Origin: Diploscapter coronatus
Lineage: Eukaryota; Nematoda; Chromadorea; Rhabditida; Rhabditidae
Assembly (NCBI GenBank): GCA_964036155.1
Contig: OZ038422.1
Coordinates: forward strand, 19,181,201-19,245,200
Length of the DNA: 64,000 bases
Reading direction: 5' to 3'
Below, in pieces: positions 23,122-36,200 of this stretch. The first letter of the stretch is position 1, and each line of letters begins with the position of its first letter. The notes under the pieces are model-generated. The model was not told where the DNA came from and made no database searches. It worked only from the letters and a program-made list of their open reading frames with translations. A program made the translations under genes and the position numbers.

Positions 23122-26100
23122 TCATGAGAGAAAGTGAGGAGTAACAAGCTTCGCCATACCTAATAATAACTCGATACCGGCGGGGAGGAGTACCTAAAAT
23201 GAGTTATAAATACAAATTTAAATAAATATTCAACCTACCAATTCATTAAGGCTAGATTGACCGGTGAAATCAATGGCCCATCGCACATATGTTAAAATCT
23301 ATTAAATTAAAGTTATAATTTTAAATTTCAATAAATATAAACCTCAGCAAATGAGTACTGTATGATGAGTTCCTTCATATTGCTATGACATGACGCCAGC
23401 ATATCATTCACAATTAGCCTCCCGTTACTCGTCAATGGAGCATAAATTCCCTTTCTTTGGGTGATAAAGATACTCTCGATTTTTTGCTGACGGAAGCGAC
23501 CCTAAAAATTAGAATATTTAACCATAACAGATTTGCTTTTTAAGCAGGAGATTTAGATCCTATATTGCATTTAATGATATTAAAAGATCAAATTACCTTG
23601 TGAATAACAATAACACATTGCCCAATCCTTAACTCATCAGCGTAAACTGGCTTTTTTGGGGCGAAATCGATGTATTCATCGTAATAATCTTATAATTTTT
23701 ATTATTATTTTTTTTTAATTTGGTTATTTAAATACCGTCACACTCGTTCATGTACATTAAATGTTTATCCGTGAGCCTTAGCGCTTTGCCAAACTCAGTT
23801 ACGATTGTGATGAAGTTAGCATTGGCTTCGGGTTCTTTGTGCAGCCACATTATAATTGGTGTGAAGTATATCTAGAATATAAGGTTAAAGATTCAAATCA
23901 GTTAAATAAAAATTTTAATTTGGCAAATTGAAAATGCACGACTATAGTAGTAAGAATCCTATGCTCTCTCAGGACTGCATTATTTTCTCTTTCTTTTTCA
24001 ACTACTTTCTAAGATTTGGCATTCTTTAAATAGGCTAAAATAATTCGAACAAAAGCAGTAATTAAAATAATTTAATAATATTGAACATAAATTAATATAT
24101 AGTAATTTAAAGAATTACATGAGTCCTATTGGCCGTCAATATGAAGTCACCGACTTCAACCTCGTCCATTCTCTTCTTGCCATTTGGGGTCGTCAGCCAA
24201 GTGTCCGATGAGAAGCACGTAACTCTCACTAAAATTCCACTTTCGGTTGGGATTGAAGTGTGATTTTGAATTTAGGGATTAATGCCTCTTCAAATGCTTT
24301 AAACCAAATATGGATGAAGATCAACTTTCTATATTAGATTTCTTATATCTTTCGTGACGAAACTATAATTTAGTAAAAATTTGAAAAATATCAATGAAGA
24401 TCAGCTTTAAGACAATCTCCAATAAATATTTCTTGAGAAAGTATGGATTATTTCATCCAAATATTTTATTTGAATAATGAAGATCAGTTTTTTCATTTGC
24501 AATTTTTTTAAATTGAATAAATCTCCATACCAAACGGTGGCGACGTGACCGGTGATTCGGCGACGGGGAATTGATTGGCGATCGCAAAGTCGTTGACCTG
24601 CGCAAACTGTGCCGCCGCGAACTGGTTTGCTGCTGCCTTAAGCAAGGAAATTAGAATATCGTAATCATTAAATTTTATATTTTATGCCTGAGCAACCGCG
24701 TTTCCTTGACCCTGACCCTGAACTTGTCCTTGGCCGATTCCTTGACCCAAAATAATTCAGATTATTTACTAACTTGGGCCGAATCTAATTAGCTTACTAG
24801 CCGCCTGAGCTGCGGCCTCGGCCTCTTGTTGAGCCCGGAGAGCAGCACTACTAGCAGATGCTGATCGCCCGTTCGCAGGCATGAAGTCCGAAGCAGGAGG
24901 AGGCTAATTAAATAAATAACTAGGCAATTATTAATTAAACGAATGTAGTCGAGTAATTAAATGAGGGATAATTGGAATAGTTAACTCACATGATAAGATG
25001 ACTGATAAGCCAGGGCATTATATATTCCAGTATCAACTTTGCATGTCCTATTACTGTATCGTCTAGTCTTGCCAATAAAATCTGACGACGCTACAATAGA
25101 TTCGAATGTGGTGTTAAATCTCCTTTCGATTTTACGTAATATTATCTGATATATCAAATTTTCCAATTTAATTAACATATTTAAATTACGGTAGCCATAT
25201 ATTCTGTTTGATGCCGATTAAAGCCCTCTTTTTGTTTCTCAACGTCGATAATTTTGTACATATCATATTGCATAGTTCCGTCGCAACATACAGTGCCTAA
25301 GTTTCAAATTGTTATTAAAGATGTTTAAATTAATATACCATCTAATTCCTCCAAGTACGGAGGGCAATTCCTAGGCTTAGCCTCTCCCAGGTCGACTTCT
25401 ACAGGCCAATGTAAAGGATACTGTAATTTCGGTTCTTAATTTAAACCATATTCTGCGTAATTCGCGTACCGTAATATTCGAGTTGGTCGTGTAAGCGAAG
25501 ATGTGATACTTATCCACTCGGAATTTACAGATGGAATTGTTAGCATGGTTGACATTAAAGATAAAGTCATTATAAGAGACGAAAACCTCCATAGAGTGTT
25601 GAAATAGCTCCTCGGCGTCCCATTGGAGCCTCTTAATTAGCATAATTAAGATTTGATTACCCTAGTTATCTTTTAATTACCCTCGAAAGTTGTCGCAGAT
25701 TGTACTGATGGAAGTTGGGCAATCTGATTACCTGCCGATAAGCCCGAAGGAGAGAGTCGAATAATCGGATATTACAGCAATACGATCCTAAATAGGGCAA
25801 TTAATTATTCAACTAGGATAATTAACTATTTAATTACCCTTATGATCTTGATCGCAATGAGAATTCACGGGGAACCCAGCTCTAGGGCCTTCAGCTTCGA
25901 TAGCCAACGAGGTATGGAAGTCCTTCATTTCAGGCAGTGTGATTTCGGTTGAACCCAAATGCTCTCTCGCAGAGAAAGTAAAGAAGTAATTCTCAGCCTC
26001 TTGATAATCAACGTCATACTTAATTAGGGCTATTATTTGAGTAGTCTAATTAACCACTTAGTCACCTGTCTAGGCGTTGCGTAGATCAAAATGTAGAACT

Positions 26101-28736
26101 CCTCGTAGAACTGATGACAAATAGTGTTTCCCATATGATGTGTCGCAAATGCAAAGTCGTGTCTGGACACGAAAACTTCGTATGATCGCTCGAACCGTAG
26201 TTGGGCCATTTTTTGGATTCTCTGAAGTTAATTGCCCAATTAAAATAGTTAACCACAGAAATTATTTATTTAATTACCCCTGCAATGACGCCTTCACTTC
26301 CGGCTCCATACCAGGGGGAAGTTGTTAATTCTGTTACAGCGTCTCGCACTGTCTGCGTTAAGGCGCGATCACAGCATTTATGGCCTTAATTAATTCAATT
26401 ATGCGCCGAACGAGACTACATCTCATGAACTATCATATTTTCGTAAACAAGAAAATCTGCCCAATGCTGCATGATAAAGTGAGCATGACCCATTCTTTCT
26501 CTCCTTTTTAAAGAGAGGAGAAAGAAAAGAAGATCACCCCCAAAAAAGTATGCGTCATTGCAAAGGGTCATTTTAATTGGAAAAGAGTATTTTGTAAATT
26601 ACATACCAGATCTTCGTCCTTTGATACAATGCGATCCCTTGGGAAACCGTAAATTCCTCCGATAATTGCCGTTATCTTCCTGTTCCGCATCAGGGCCCTT
26701 CCGCTCATTTTCGGCTGAAATTTAAATTATTTCAAAATAAACGTCGATTTTCTTTTTATTTTGATACCTGCAGCCGTTGGTGCACGGGTAGTATTGGTTC
26801 TTTCTCTCGTTACTGGGGTCATCGACACAGGGGTTGAAACTGGCAAGGTCTCTTCAATAATTTCCTGAAATTATATTTAGTAGTTAAAAATCTGAATTAG
26901 CCTAAATCATGTATTTCAAATTTCAAAGACAATTTGCATTTAAATTTAACTTAGCAATTATTCTGGGATCTACTTGTTGATGAACTCAGCACCTGTAACT
27001 CTTCTAGGGCATCAGTTATCGGAGCTTCCGGTGTCGGAATCGAATTCGAGTCTTCAGCTTGCCGTTTTTCTTGTCGATTTTCCGAATTCTTCTTACTGGG
27101 ATGAATCCTTTTCTTAGACTTCTTCGTAAGAGTTTCTCCACCATCCACTTTATCTGGTATCTTGTCACTTACAAGAGATTTTGGCTTCAGGTGATTTTTC
27201 GCGCCTGAAAGTAGAATTCTCGGTTTGTTCAAAATATTTATCTTAGGTTTGAATTGTTCAGCTAAAATTTGTATTTATTTAAAAATTGAAATTATTACGA
27301 TTATCCGGCAATTTGAAGAGGTTTTTATTGTTGTCGAGATTTTGAATCGGCGGCTGACAGGTCAAGTCTTCTGAGAGAAAAATGATAATATGTAATCAGG
27401 AACAATTATATTTAGCAAAAATGGTACCCCTTACCTCCAGCCATGGGGTCTTTTCGCTTGTCAGGGAAATATCCTCGGACTCCCAGGGCTTTGGTACTGC
27501 CTAAGTCCTCCTGAGCGTCCAAAGCAGCGAACCACTCTTCGAATTTGAGGTTGAATGGGTCGTACTAAGTTTAAAATATGAATAAAAAAAAGCTGATCTT
27601 CATTATTTAATATTGTCGAAAATGGCAAAATTATTGAGCTTCATATATAAAATTTGATATCTTCCCTTACCCGGTTGGGCGTTTCATAGATCAAGACGTG
27701 GTACTTATCGGTCGTAATCTTGCATGTCATGTACCCATGATAATGCGAGGCGATCGCGAAGTTTCTCTTAGTGATGATAACTTCGAAGGTCGTTTGGAAT
27801 TCCAATTGAGCTCTTCTCTGGATGAACTGGAATTTCAAAACTATCGATTATTCTTCAAATTTATTTAGTTTTTTTTAATTTACTTTAGCCGCATCGCCCA
27901 ACTTTTCAGCGTTAATTCCGAGTTTTATTGATTCTTTCAAGTTCACTTCAAGGTCGGAATCACAACATCGAATTCTCATTGTATGGTAGGGCTCATCGGG
28001 GCCTGAATTTCAAAAATAGAAAAATAGGGACTCAAGTAAAAATTGAAGTCAAGTAAAGTATTATTGAATTTAAATTAAAATTGATGGAAGTTAAATGAGA
28101 CTAGATTAAGATTTGAGTTTGATTTTGTAAGGTTTTCAAATATACCTTTGGAAAGGTATCTACTTTGTCATACGATCAATTTTCTTTTCGAATTCTTAAT
28201 ACTGGCCAATTTTTCAGTGAAACGGACCTCGGTATTCATTTTTTTTTTCGGATTTTCTCCATTCTTAACTGATTTTTCTTTTTGCAGAAAACTTACCCAG
28301 CAACTTCTCTTCGTCCGTATCAGAAACGTTCCAAGCGCATAGCGGGGGTTTTCTGAACATTTTTGATCCGGTTTTTAGGTCTCTCCAAAACTCTTATCTT
28401 TTTATCGCAAAATAAATATTTCCATATTATTATCAAAAATTCTTTTTTCATTTTGCATAAAATTTCATACTATTAAAATGTTAATTCTACCTTATCTGAT
28501 AAGAATTCAAGTTCGGACCTCCTTGGTACCCAGGGTGAGGGGTAGGATTTTGAGCGTAAGCCACCGGTGATTCGAGGCTCAGACTTTGGGGTTGCTGAAA
28601 TTCGGGGGGCGAGGTGAAAGGTCGAGGTTGAACTTGAGACAGAATCGGGTAATTCACCAACCTGGGGATGCCGACCAGCTTCAATAATCCCGATAAAGTG
28701 TAGCGAGAGATTCAGAATTACCCAGGTAATTCGCAT
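23122..28736 (-). CDS. Hedgehog-related protein: signal peptide, four Ground-like domains, C-terminal Hint/Hog
   Basis: Twenty-seven exons (28662-28736, 28491-28594, 28297-28352, 27884-28002, 27671-27826, 27435-27564, 27299-27370, 26993-27261, 26768-26864, 26607-26714, 26278-26384, 26066-26221, 25838-26018, 25681-25787, 25470-25631, 25339-25420, 25190-25296, 24990-25145, 24798-24903, 24688-24740, 24531-24636, 24119-24228, 23736-23871, 23597-23688, 23343-23501, 23239-23298, 23122-23193) give exactly 1045 residues. A signal peptide (MRITWVILNLSLHFIGIIEA) leads to four Ground-like modules near residues 87-170, 398-483, 546-633 and 663-748. Each starts with a CC pair and continues F-E-hydrophobic, a (D/N)F, a Cys and a Y-containing end, for example TTFEVIITKRNFAIASHYHG. 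A basic Lys-rich linker lies at 238-327 and an Ala/Gln-rich linker at 750-836. The Hint domain starts VTCFSSDTWLTTPNGKKRM, with the nucleophile at Cys841 and TDKH at 907-910, and includes GIYAPLTSNGRLIV..ASC. Autocleavage before Cys841 is expected from the family. The linker exon at 24688-24740 is the least certain. Confidence 0.85.
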
Positions 28737-31700
28737 CTTAAACTTGGCAACTTTAAAAGTTTGAAATTTTTCAAGTTTTTCAATTACGGAGGATGAGAAA
28801 TGGTAGTATGACGAGAGAAAAGATTCTTATGGAAATTCTTTTCTAGCCGAATCGTAAGTTTGAGAGAAAATCGTCCGAAAAAGAAAAATTAGATCCATAA
28901 ATCTTTATCATGAGAATAGAAGGCAAACGTTTGTGATATCTTTAAAAACATGATAATCAAATATAAAAAATAAAAGTTACATCCTAAACTCCATTCACAA
29001 TCAATTCTTCGAGATCAACGTTAAAGGTCAAAACAGCTTCATTTCTCCTTTATAAAAAAGAAAGAAAGGTATAGCTTATACCTGGAAGATGTGTCACCAA
29101 TTGAACTGAGGAAGGGAAGCGTGGCCGAGTGGGCTAGAAAGGCGAATTAGCCTTCTTTTTCATACCTTCTCCCGCTTCTGAATCTAAATCTGCTGATACA
29201 GATCTCCCATTGGCAAGCACTTCCATCCGTTATCAGTCTCGCTTTTCTCTGATCACCCTCTTCTTATCACCTTATCTATCATTCGAATACGCCATTTATG
29301 ACTGTCTTCTTTCAGCAGAGGTAAATAAAATCCTCTATGTTAGCCGAGAGAAAAATAAGGTATCGAAAAATTCACGAAAAACGAAGAAAAACTACGAAAT
29401 TAAATAAAACTAAGGTCTGTATTTGTAATTATGTCTTAATTATCTGTTAATTACCGATAATTACCGAATAATTATAAAAAAAAAATTATGAGTTAAAGCG
29501 TCGAAAAAGTAAATGAAAGTGAAAATCCAGTTTGAATAACGAAATTTACAATGCATGCCGCGACGTAAGGTAGCGCGTTACGTTTTTACCGCCTTCTTGA
29601 GTGAAGAACATTGGCAACTCCCAACTGTTATAATGGAGGATAATTGATTATACTGATATCATAAATAATTAAGATTATTGCGAATAAATAGGCGATTTAG
29701 ATAGCCCAGTGGAATCGATTTCTTTTCTTCAGTATCTTTTCTATTTCACGAACCTCAAAATGATATGCGTAATTGTCTTTTGTCTATCTACTAAAAATTT
29801 CTGCCAAACTGATTATTTTCTTCAACCAAATCTAGTAGTATTTTTTCTTATAGCCATTGCATGAAAATCAATTCCCCTTCTTCTGATGATGATATCTGTG
29901 TCTTTCCCTCCCTTAGCCACTAGACGCCCTTCTCTATCATCCTGTTAGCGAGACGCGAATTCGTCATTAATCGATCTTGTTGTTCCGATGGTCAGCGTCT
30001 CTCAAACCTTCCAAAGTTACTTATAAATTTAGTTATGTCAAGAGTTGGTCATTTGAAAAGAATGGTTAAATTTCTCTGAAAAAAACTATTTTGTCTTTTC
30101 ATAAAGTTTCTGTTCCCATTTTGGATTTCAAATGACAAGATGACACTTTTTGAATCAAAGCGAAAAATGCAAGGGAGCGGAATTTGAAATGCCTATCTAA
30201 GTTTAACACATAGGAGTCAGAAAAATCTCTCATGACCTAGGCTTGGACATACAGGCAAACTCAACAAAAATACAAATTGCTCAAATGGCTATGAAAGTTC
30301 TGAGTAAACTCACACTCGGCTGTAGAGGTCGAGGGTGCATTTGAAGTTGTACTATTTCCCATCGGTGCTGTGAGACAAATTTAAATAAATAACTAAAATC
30401 AAGATTAGATCATCAGAAATGGAAATTTTGAAATGTGCATGGTGAAGTTGAAAAAATATTGCTTTTACAACGCTTAACGAAATGTAATAGCGATTTCTTT
30501 AATTTTCTTAGAGGCCATGGGCACTTTTGTTTAAGATCAAGAAAACCTCACCTGAATTTCGTGTGAACTGGCCTAGCTCATGTGAGGGGAGACTTTAGTA
30601 CGAGCTCTGGTCCTGAAATCGACTCAACTTTCGAACATTTCAAGATGAAAATTTAGATAGAGTATGATGAAAGAAACTTTGCCATGATAAGTAGTCAATG
30701 TGTTTGTCACTCACTTTTATATGCGCATATTTCTCGGCACATAACCTTGTTTCAATCTTATTTTCTTTCCCCCTTCAATTTGGTTCCAAATCTATCATTA
30801 TTTTCTTTTTATTCTGTTATTATCTTTCCTTTTTCCTGATAAAGGCAGAGGGATAAGAAAGGATCGGTTTCTGCCTTCTTGGACGGGTTATCAACCCATC
30901 AAAGTCGAAAGTGAAATTGCAGACAGCCCTTTCCGCAAGAATGCAGCGGCAACTTGAAAATGCCGCAACGTCACAATATGGCCATGTCGTAATTTTCATT
31001 TGAAAATGATGTACCTTTTATGAATCTGCAAAATCAGCCTTTGGATTTTTCGCCATTTCGCCATATGGCTTGTATAGTCAGGGAAGGGATCTTTTCCTCA
31101 CGCTATTTTCGTAGGATATAGCGTCGAATGCAATTACCGCAAAATCTACAATATTTCCAACTTTATATAATGACGCAACTTCAACATTAAACCTATTGAT
31201 CCATGCTAGGTAATTACGGATCCGCAGAGAAATTCTATTGTAAATCAGTGCGAGCGAATGCGGATCTGTATATTACTTTGCACGAATCGACAATTCACGA
31301 CTGCCGATCCACTCAGATTGGTGGTTTGAGCGCTGAGACATATTTACGTTACGGAATTGTGACATTTCCAAGTTTATGGCAAAGATCTAATTCTCCTGAG
31401 TAGAAGAGAATAGCAGCCCTTCTTCTCTCTTCAATCGGCTGTAGTCTAACTTGCGACTGCCCATCGGCTAACTTGATGAGAGATTTAGAGAAAAAGATAA
31501 TGACAGAGAGGTGATAAGAATTCGAAGAGAGAATTGAGAGACTAAAGATGAAGGACGAAAGAAATGCCTTCTTTGCCAGGAAAGGCAGCCAAATAAAAAT
31601 AAATCCTGTCTGAAAAGGGGATAGTTGATTTATAATCTCCCGTAAATATTCTTATAAACATGAAAGGCATCTTTTGGCAGGGTTAGTTGGAATGAAATAG

Positions 31701-33260
31701 CGGGATATTGAAAATTTACACTTGTGCAAGACTTGTCTGCTCATTATTTGCATCGTAAATATATATTTTAAATAATAAAAATATACCTGTGCCCAGATTC
31801 ATAAAGCGACTCCCCAATCGCAAAAAATAACTGAGACATGATTGGGCTCCCATCGTTTTATGGATCTGGGAAGTTTGTGCGGGGTTATTCAAGAAACAAG
31901 TTTCGAGTAGTTCTCCTGGTCTGTTTCAGACAGAATCACTGACAGTAAAGTACAGTTTAGATTTCTTCTTAACTATGAAAAGGACAAAGTATGCAGATAC
32001 GAACAAATTTACCTTTCTCTTGTTAAGATGGGTACAAAGCATAATACAAATAAAAATGCCAGAATGCTAAAATTATAGATTAGAAATTTTCGGTCACTTT
32101 TTTCCGATCCATCTGGCCGGGTTCTTAATTGATAATCATGAAATATTATTTTTGTATGATATATTATGTCCCGAAAATTCATTTGACCTCTAAACGTAGG
32201 TGAGTAAATTGACTGTTTTTGAATGACTCTGAAGATAATTTTATGACCTATTTTTTTAATAAACGATTTTACAAATGAAGTAAATAAGAGAATTCAATGT
32301 TGAAAAACTAGCTCATGCGAACTTATTCCAATCAACTTTCATTCTCATTTCAATTTCCAAATTTAACCTGAAATTTTGAATAACCAAAGCTGGGACATAC
32401 TGTTTACTATTAAATAGTGGAGAGTACAACTTCGTCTTCGAAGATTTTTAAATTCAAAACTTCGAACATGTCTCCATTGTTAAATTTTTAAATTTGTACC
32501 CTCTCACACATCTGCTATCAGAAATTTCAGTACGCAAAAAAGACTAATTACAAAAAAAAAAATTACGAATCTAAAGGTCTGTTGGGAAAGAAATCATGCG
32601 ACCCGAACGCCCATTAAAATTACTAATGCGAAGGATGCCACTTTTTAGATATCCACAAAATTTTTAATAAATCTCTAAAAGTGGGATCTTTCGTAACAGG
32701 CCTATCTAAATTAGATGTTACATAAGAAAAGTGGCCAGTTGTGCGACGCAGTTTAAAAAAAATATTAATTTAATATTTTATTCATTTGTCCTTCTGATAG
32801 TTTTTTCTGCCAGCAAGAATCTGGCGCATCTGCCTCCTGTCAGGTTCTGCTTCTCCCTCCTCTCTCTCTATCTCTTCCAATCATATAAAAGGAAGAGAGG
32901 AGTAGAGGGAGCGGGGCTTCTTCTTTTTCTCATACTGTTCTGATACTGTTTTAATACAGCCCTTCGCTTCTATTTAGTTTCTCGATTTGACTGTCTTTGT
33001 ACTGTTCCTTTTTGGCATTGTCCGAATACCGAATCAGTTGAATCATTCAATTTCTTGCATCCTGAACTCAATCCCAACTAATACCCACGATTGAAACCAA
33101 AAGGGCGAAAGCTAACGTGCTTGCCATACCAGTCTTAGCGAATATCTTTAGACCGAAATTTCCTTTTCACGAGTCTTGATATCTCTATAGGAAAGTTATA
33201 AAAAAATTCTCTCAAAATTACAATTGCCAAAAATTCGAAGAATAAATCATCGACTTTTTA
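28737..33260. other. Long intergenic region, no gene supported
   Basis: No exon chain is convincing. A 5' tRNA-like half lies at about 29108-29150, an isolated Ser/Thr-rich exon-like stretch at 30316-30371 (minus) and a small inverted repeat at 31791-31870. It probably contains the upstream regions of the two divergently transcribed secreted-protein genes. Confidence 0.5.
31791..31870. repeat. Small imperfect palindrome
   Basis: CCCAGATTCATAAAGCGACT followed by CCCCAATC is matched on the other side by GATTGGG and ATGGATCTGGG. The arms are about 30 bp with a loop of about 20 bp, resembling a miniature hairpin element. A similar palindrome containing GGATCCATGAAAC lies near 37149-37224. Confidence 0.6.
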
Positions 33261-33262
33261 GG
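33251..33262 (+). promoter_or_regulatory. Possible trans-splice acceptor before the lectin-like gene
   Basis: GACTTTTTAG|G places an AG at 33260-33261, 18 nt before the ATG at 33280, with no upstream exon recognised. This is compatible with spliced-leader addition but is not proof of it. Confidence 0.4.
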
Positions 33263-33279
33263 CTACAATATTGTCAACA

Positions 33280-36200
33280 ATGATGAGTTTCGTAATTTTT
33301 CTGCTACTCGTCAAATGGTCGAATGCCTGTATACGAACGCCAGATATGGACCTACCCCCTGTGGAAACCACTACTGAAACAGGTAAATTATCACTGCGTA
33401 TTAAATGAATTTGCTACTTTTGAAAAGTCGTCTACGTATGGCTTTTCCAAATTTTGTCCCTTCACAATGAATGTGGAATGGGCTTATAATTCAATCTGGT
33501 CTCGATTTTTTGGCAAGTCGGTCACCACTTTTTTTTTTGTAAAATCTCATAATCAAATCGGTTCGGCTACCGACATTAAAGTCTAAAGTAAAGCATAAAA
33601 TTGCGCAAGCTCAACAACAATAGATATAGATACGACGGTGTCCACATCGACACCTACAACCACGTCCACATCCACGTCCACGTCCACATCGACGTCCACA
33701 TCGACGTCCACAACAACAACGACAACAACGACAACGACGACGACAACAACAACTACTACTACAACCGACCCTTGCTTCGCCGGTTCAGCTCCATTAGCTC
33801 AGTGTGGTAAGTCTTAACAATTTTTCAAGCCAACCATTTTATTATCAACTCAAGAGGAAACCTATTGTCCGAGTCCATAAATTTCATGGATCTTTTTCGG
33901 AGGAATCATTTTGTCTTCTGGAAAAACTACTGTATATGTTCCAAGAGCATATTCATTCATTAAGTTCGATTAAATTCATACATCAAATTTGTAGGAATAG
34001 TGTATGCATTACAAAGAAGGCGTTATCACTTCTTTTTAACCGAACTTAGCTATCAACATCAAATTTACATGAATGAACGATCAAGTCGTTTTTTCAAACA
34101 ATAGAATCATCTTACTCTTCCTCAATAATAATTCATTGTGATTAAAGAATAAAGAAAAATGTCTTCTTCAAGCAAAAAACTCTTTTCAAATCTAAATTCA
34201 ACAATTTCAGCTGCACAATGTCCTGCTGGCTGGGATTTTGTTAACGGCAAATGTTATCAGGTGATCGTTGAATATCATTTTCGTTTTGTGAATAACAGAT
34301 TTTACAGTATTTTCCTATTTTTATCATTTGGGGCTCAGCAAGTGCGAACTGCATGGGATTATGCCCAACGTGCCACCTACCAAGAGTCTACAGTGCACAG
34401 CAAAGTATGGACTTGCATAATTATGGTGAGGAATTTCATGAGAATTTATTAATGTATAAATTAATTTGGAACATTCGATTTCTAAATTTTTTTTTTTCAT
34501 TTTGCGGCATTCATAAGACTACTCACAAAGGAAGTTAATGATTAGAGAGGCCAAATCAATTTTCAATATTGATTTGAACATTTAAATTTGGTATCAGTCT
34601 GATCATCGAAGTCATGTCGATCTCAAAACTTTTTAGATCTCCGAAACGATTTATCCTAAGTAAATCTATGACCATCTTTGTAGAGCGAGCCTTTCCTGTT
34701 GTAGCCTTCTCGAAGTTTTCAGACAACAAATTCAAAATCAACCTACTATTTATTGAAAGATCTAATTTAACGTAAAACTCATCCAAATTATGTCGAAACT
34801 GGCCAAGATTTCTTACTAACTAAATTTTGTTAAAAGTTAAACAAGATAACTAAAATCATCTATTGATTTTCTCCTTTTTCAGCGTCGTTGCTTAATCCCG
34901 GTGATGATCAAGTTTTTATTGATGCACAGAAAATCGCAGGCGACCCTACTGTGAGTCATCATTCTACTTATAGGCAATTTTGAAAGTAGGACGATAGAAA
35001 CATACGAAAATAGTAAAGGGTCAGGGAAGGGTAGGCTAGAGCATCTTTTATCATATTATTTCGTATGTTCCTATGGTTTATCGTTCTACACTTCCAGGTT
35101 ACCTACTATGATTAGTTCAAGGATATGCTTTTATACTTTTCATCGCTCTGTATTTTTATTTATAAAATTTAGGGAAGGCGTGTACAAAACAGTGATGGCG
35201 TGGAATATCCGTGTACTTTTTGGGATATTGTCGATGGGTAAGTAAAAAAGTTTTCTTATAACCATGGGTTTAATTGGATAATTGAATCAAAATCTATAAC
35301 AAGAGTACTCTCGACCCTTTTAGGGATCTGGATTGGAACAGTGAGCATGGCTCGTGCTGAAGTCGCGAATGTTAAGGCTTGGTCGTGATTCTCCTATGGC
35401 GATCGCGACGAATCTCGAACATTCGCGTGCATCAGCACAATTCATGATCACTACATAAATCCAGGCCTCGAGTACATAAAAAATAAGATATAGAATGATT
35501 GAATTTTCGACTAGTGGATAATTATTAATTATATTTAGGGAGCCACGTAAGTAATTTAGTTAGTTGCAACGGAAGAAGAATTTGATTTTCAAAAATGCAC
35601 AAATATCACAATACAAAATCTCCATATTTTATAGTAGTGCGTTTATGAAAATCAGTTTCCCAATGCGCTTTACTAAATTCCTTCAGGCAACGCTCCTGGC
35701 GATACTTGTGTTCTTGTGAGTCATATTTTTAATCCATTTAAAACAGTCTCTGTAATTCTCGACGATCTCAAGGAAAAGGTCGAACCAGGAATTTCAAATT
35801 CGTTTTGAAGGGGTATTTGAGTATTTTCTACCTATATTTGACCTGAGAATCATAGTTCTGGGCCTTTTCCCGAAGTTTTCAAGCCCAGCTCTGGGTATCG
35901 GGATCCTAGGGTCAAATTTCAAAAATCAGCCTGACACCCCGAAACCTATATCAGGTTGTTCAGTTCGACGAGCTGAGTTAAATGGTGTGAAATTTTTCGG
36001 ATCCGACCTTCCTATCACAATTTACGGCTAAAAACAGTGTAAAAGTGCCAAAAATCATGGATCATCGGGGAAAAATCGAAATTTTCAGGTCCGACTTCGG
36101 GCCGATTTTTCGATAGAATGTTGTCTCTATTCCTTCGAAATAAATATTGAATTAGCATGAGTAGGACATGTACTTTGTTTGATGAAAATACTAGGATGTA

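Noticed and set aside
29108..29172. tRNA-like sequence (GAAGCGTGGCCGAGTGGGCT with a matching CGCTTC downstream)
   Set aside because: The A-box half looks like a serine or leucine tRNA and the outer stem can pair, but there is no B box (GGTTCGA-type) and no proper anticodon arm. At best it is a tRNA relic.
30316..30371. Ser/Thr-rich exon-like stretch on the minus strand, bounded by CTCACAG and GTGTGAG
   Set aside because: It resembles linker exons of the neighbouring secreted genes, but no partner exons could be found on either side.
35539..35546. Possible 8-nt microexon GGAGCCAC in the lectin-like gene
   Set aside because: Including it shifts the following exon into a stop. Joining 35340 directly to 35687 keeps the frame and the family motif.
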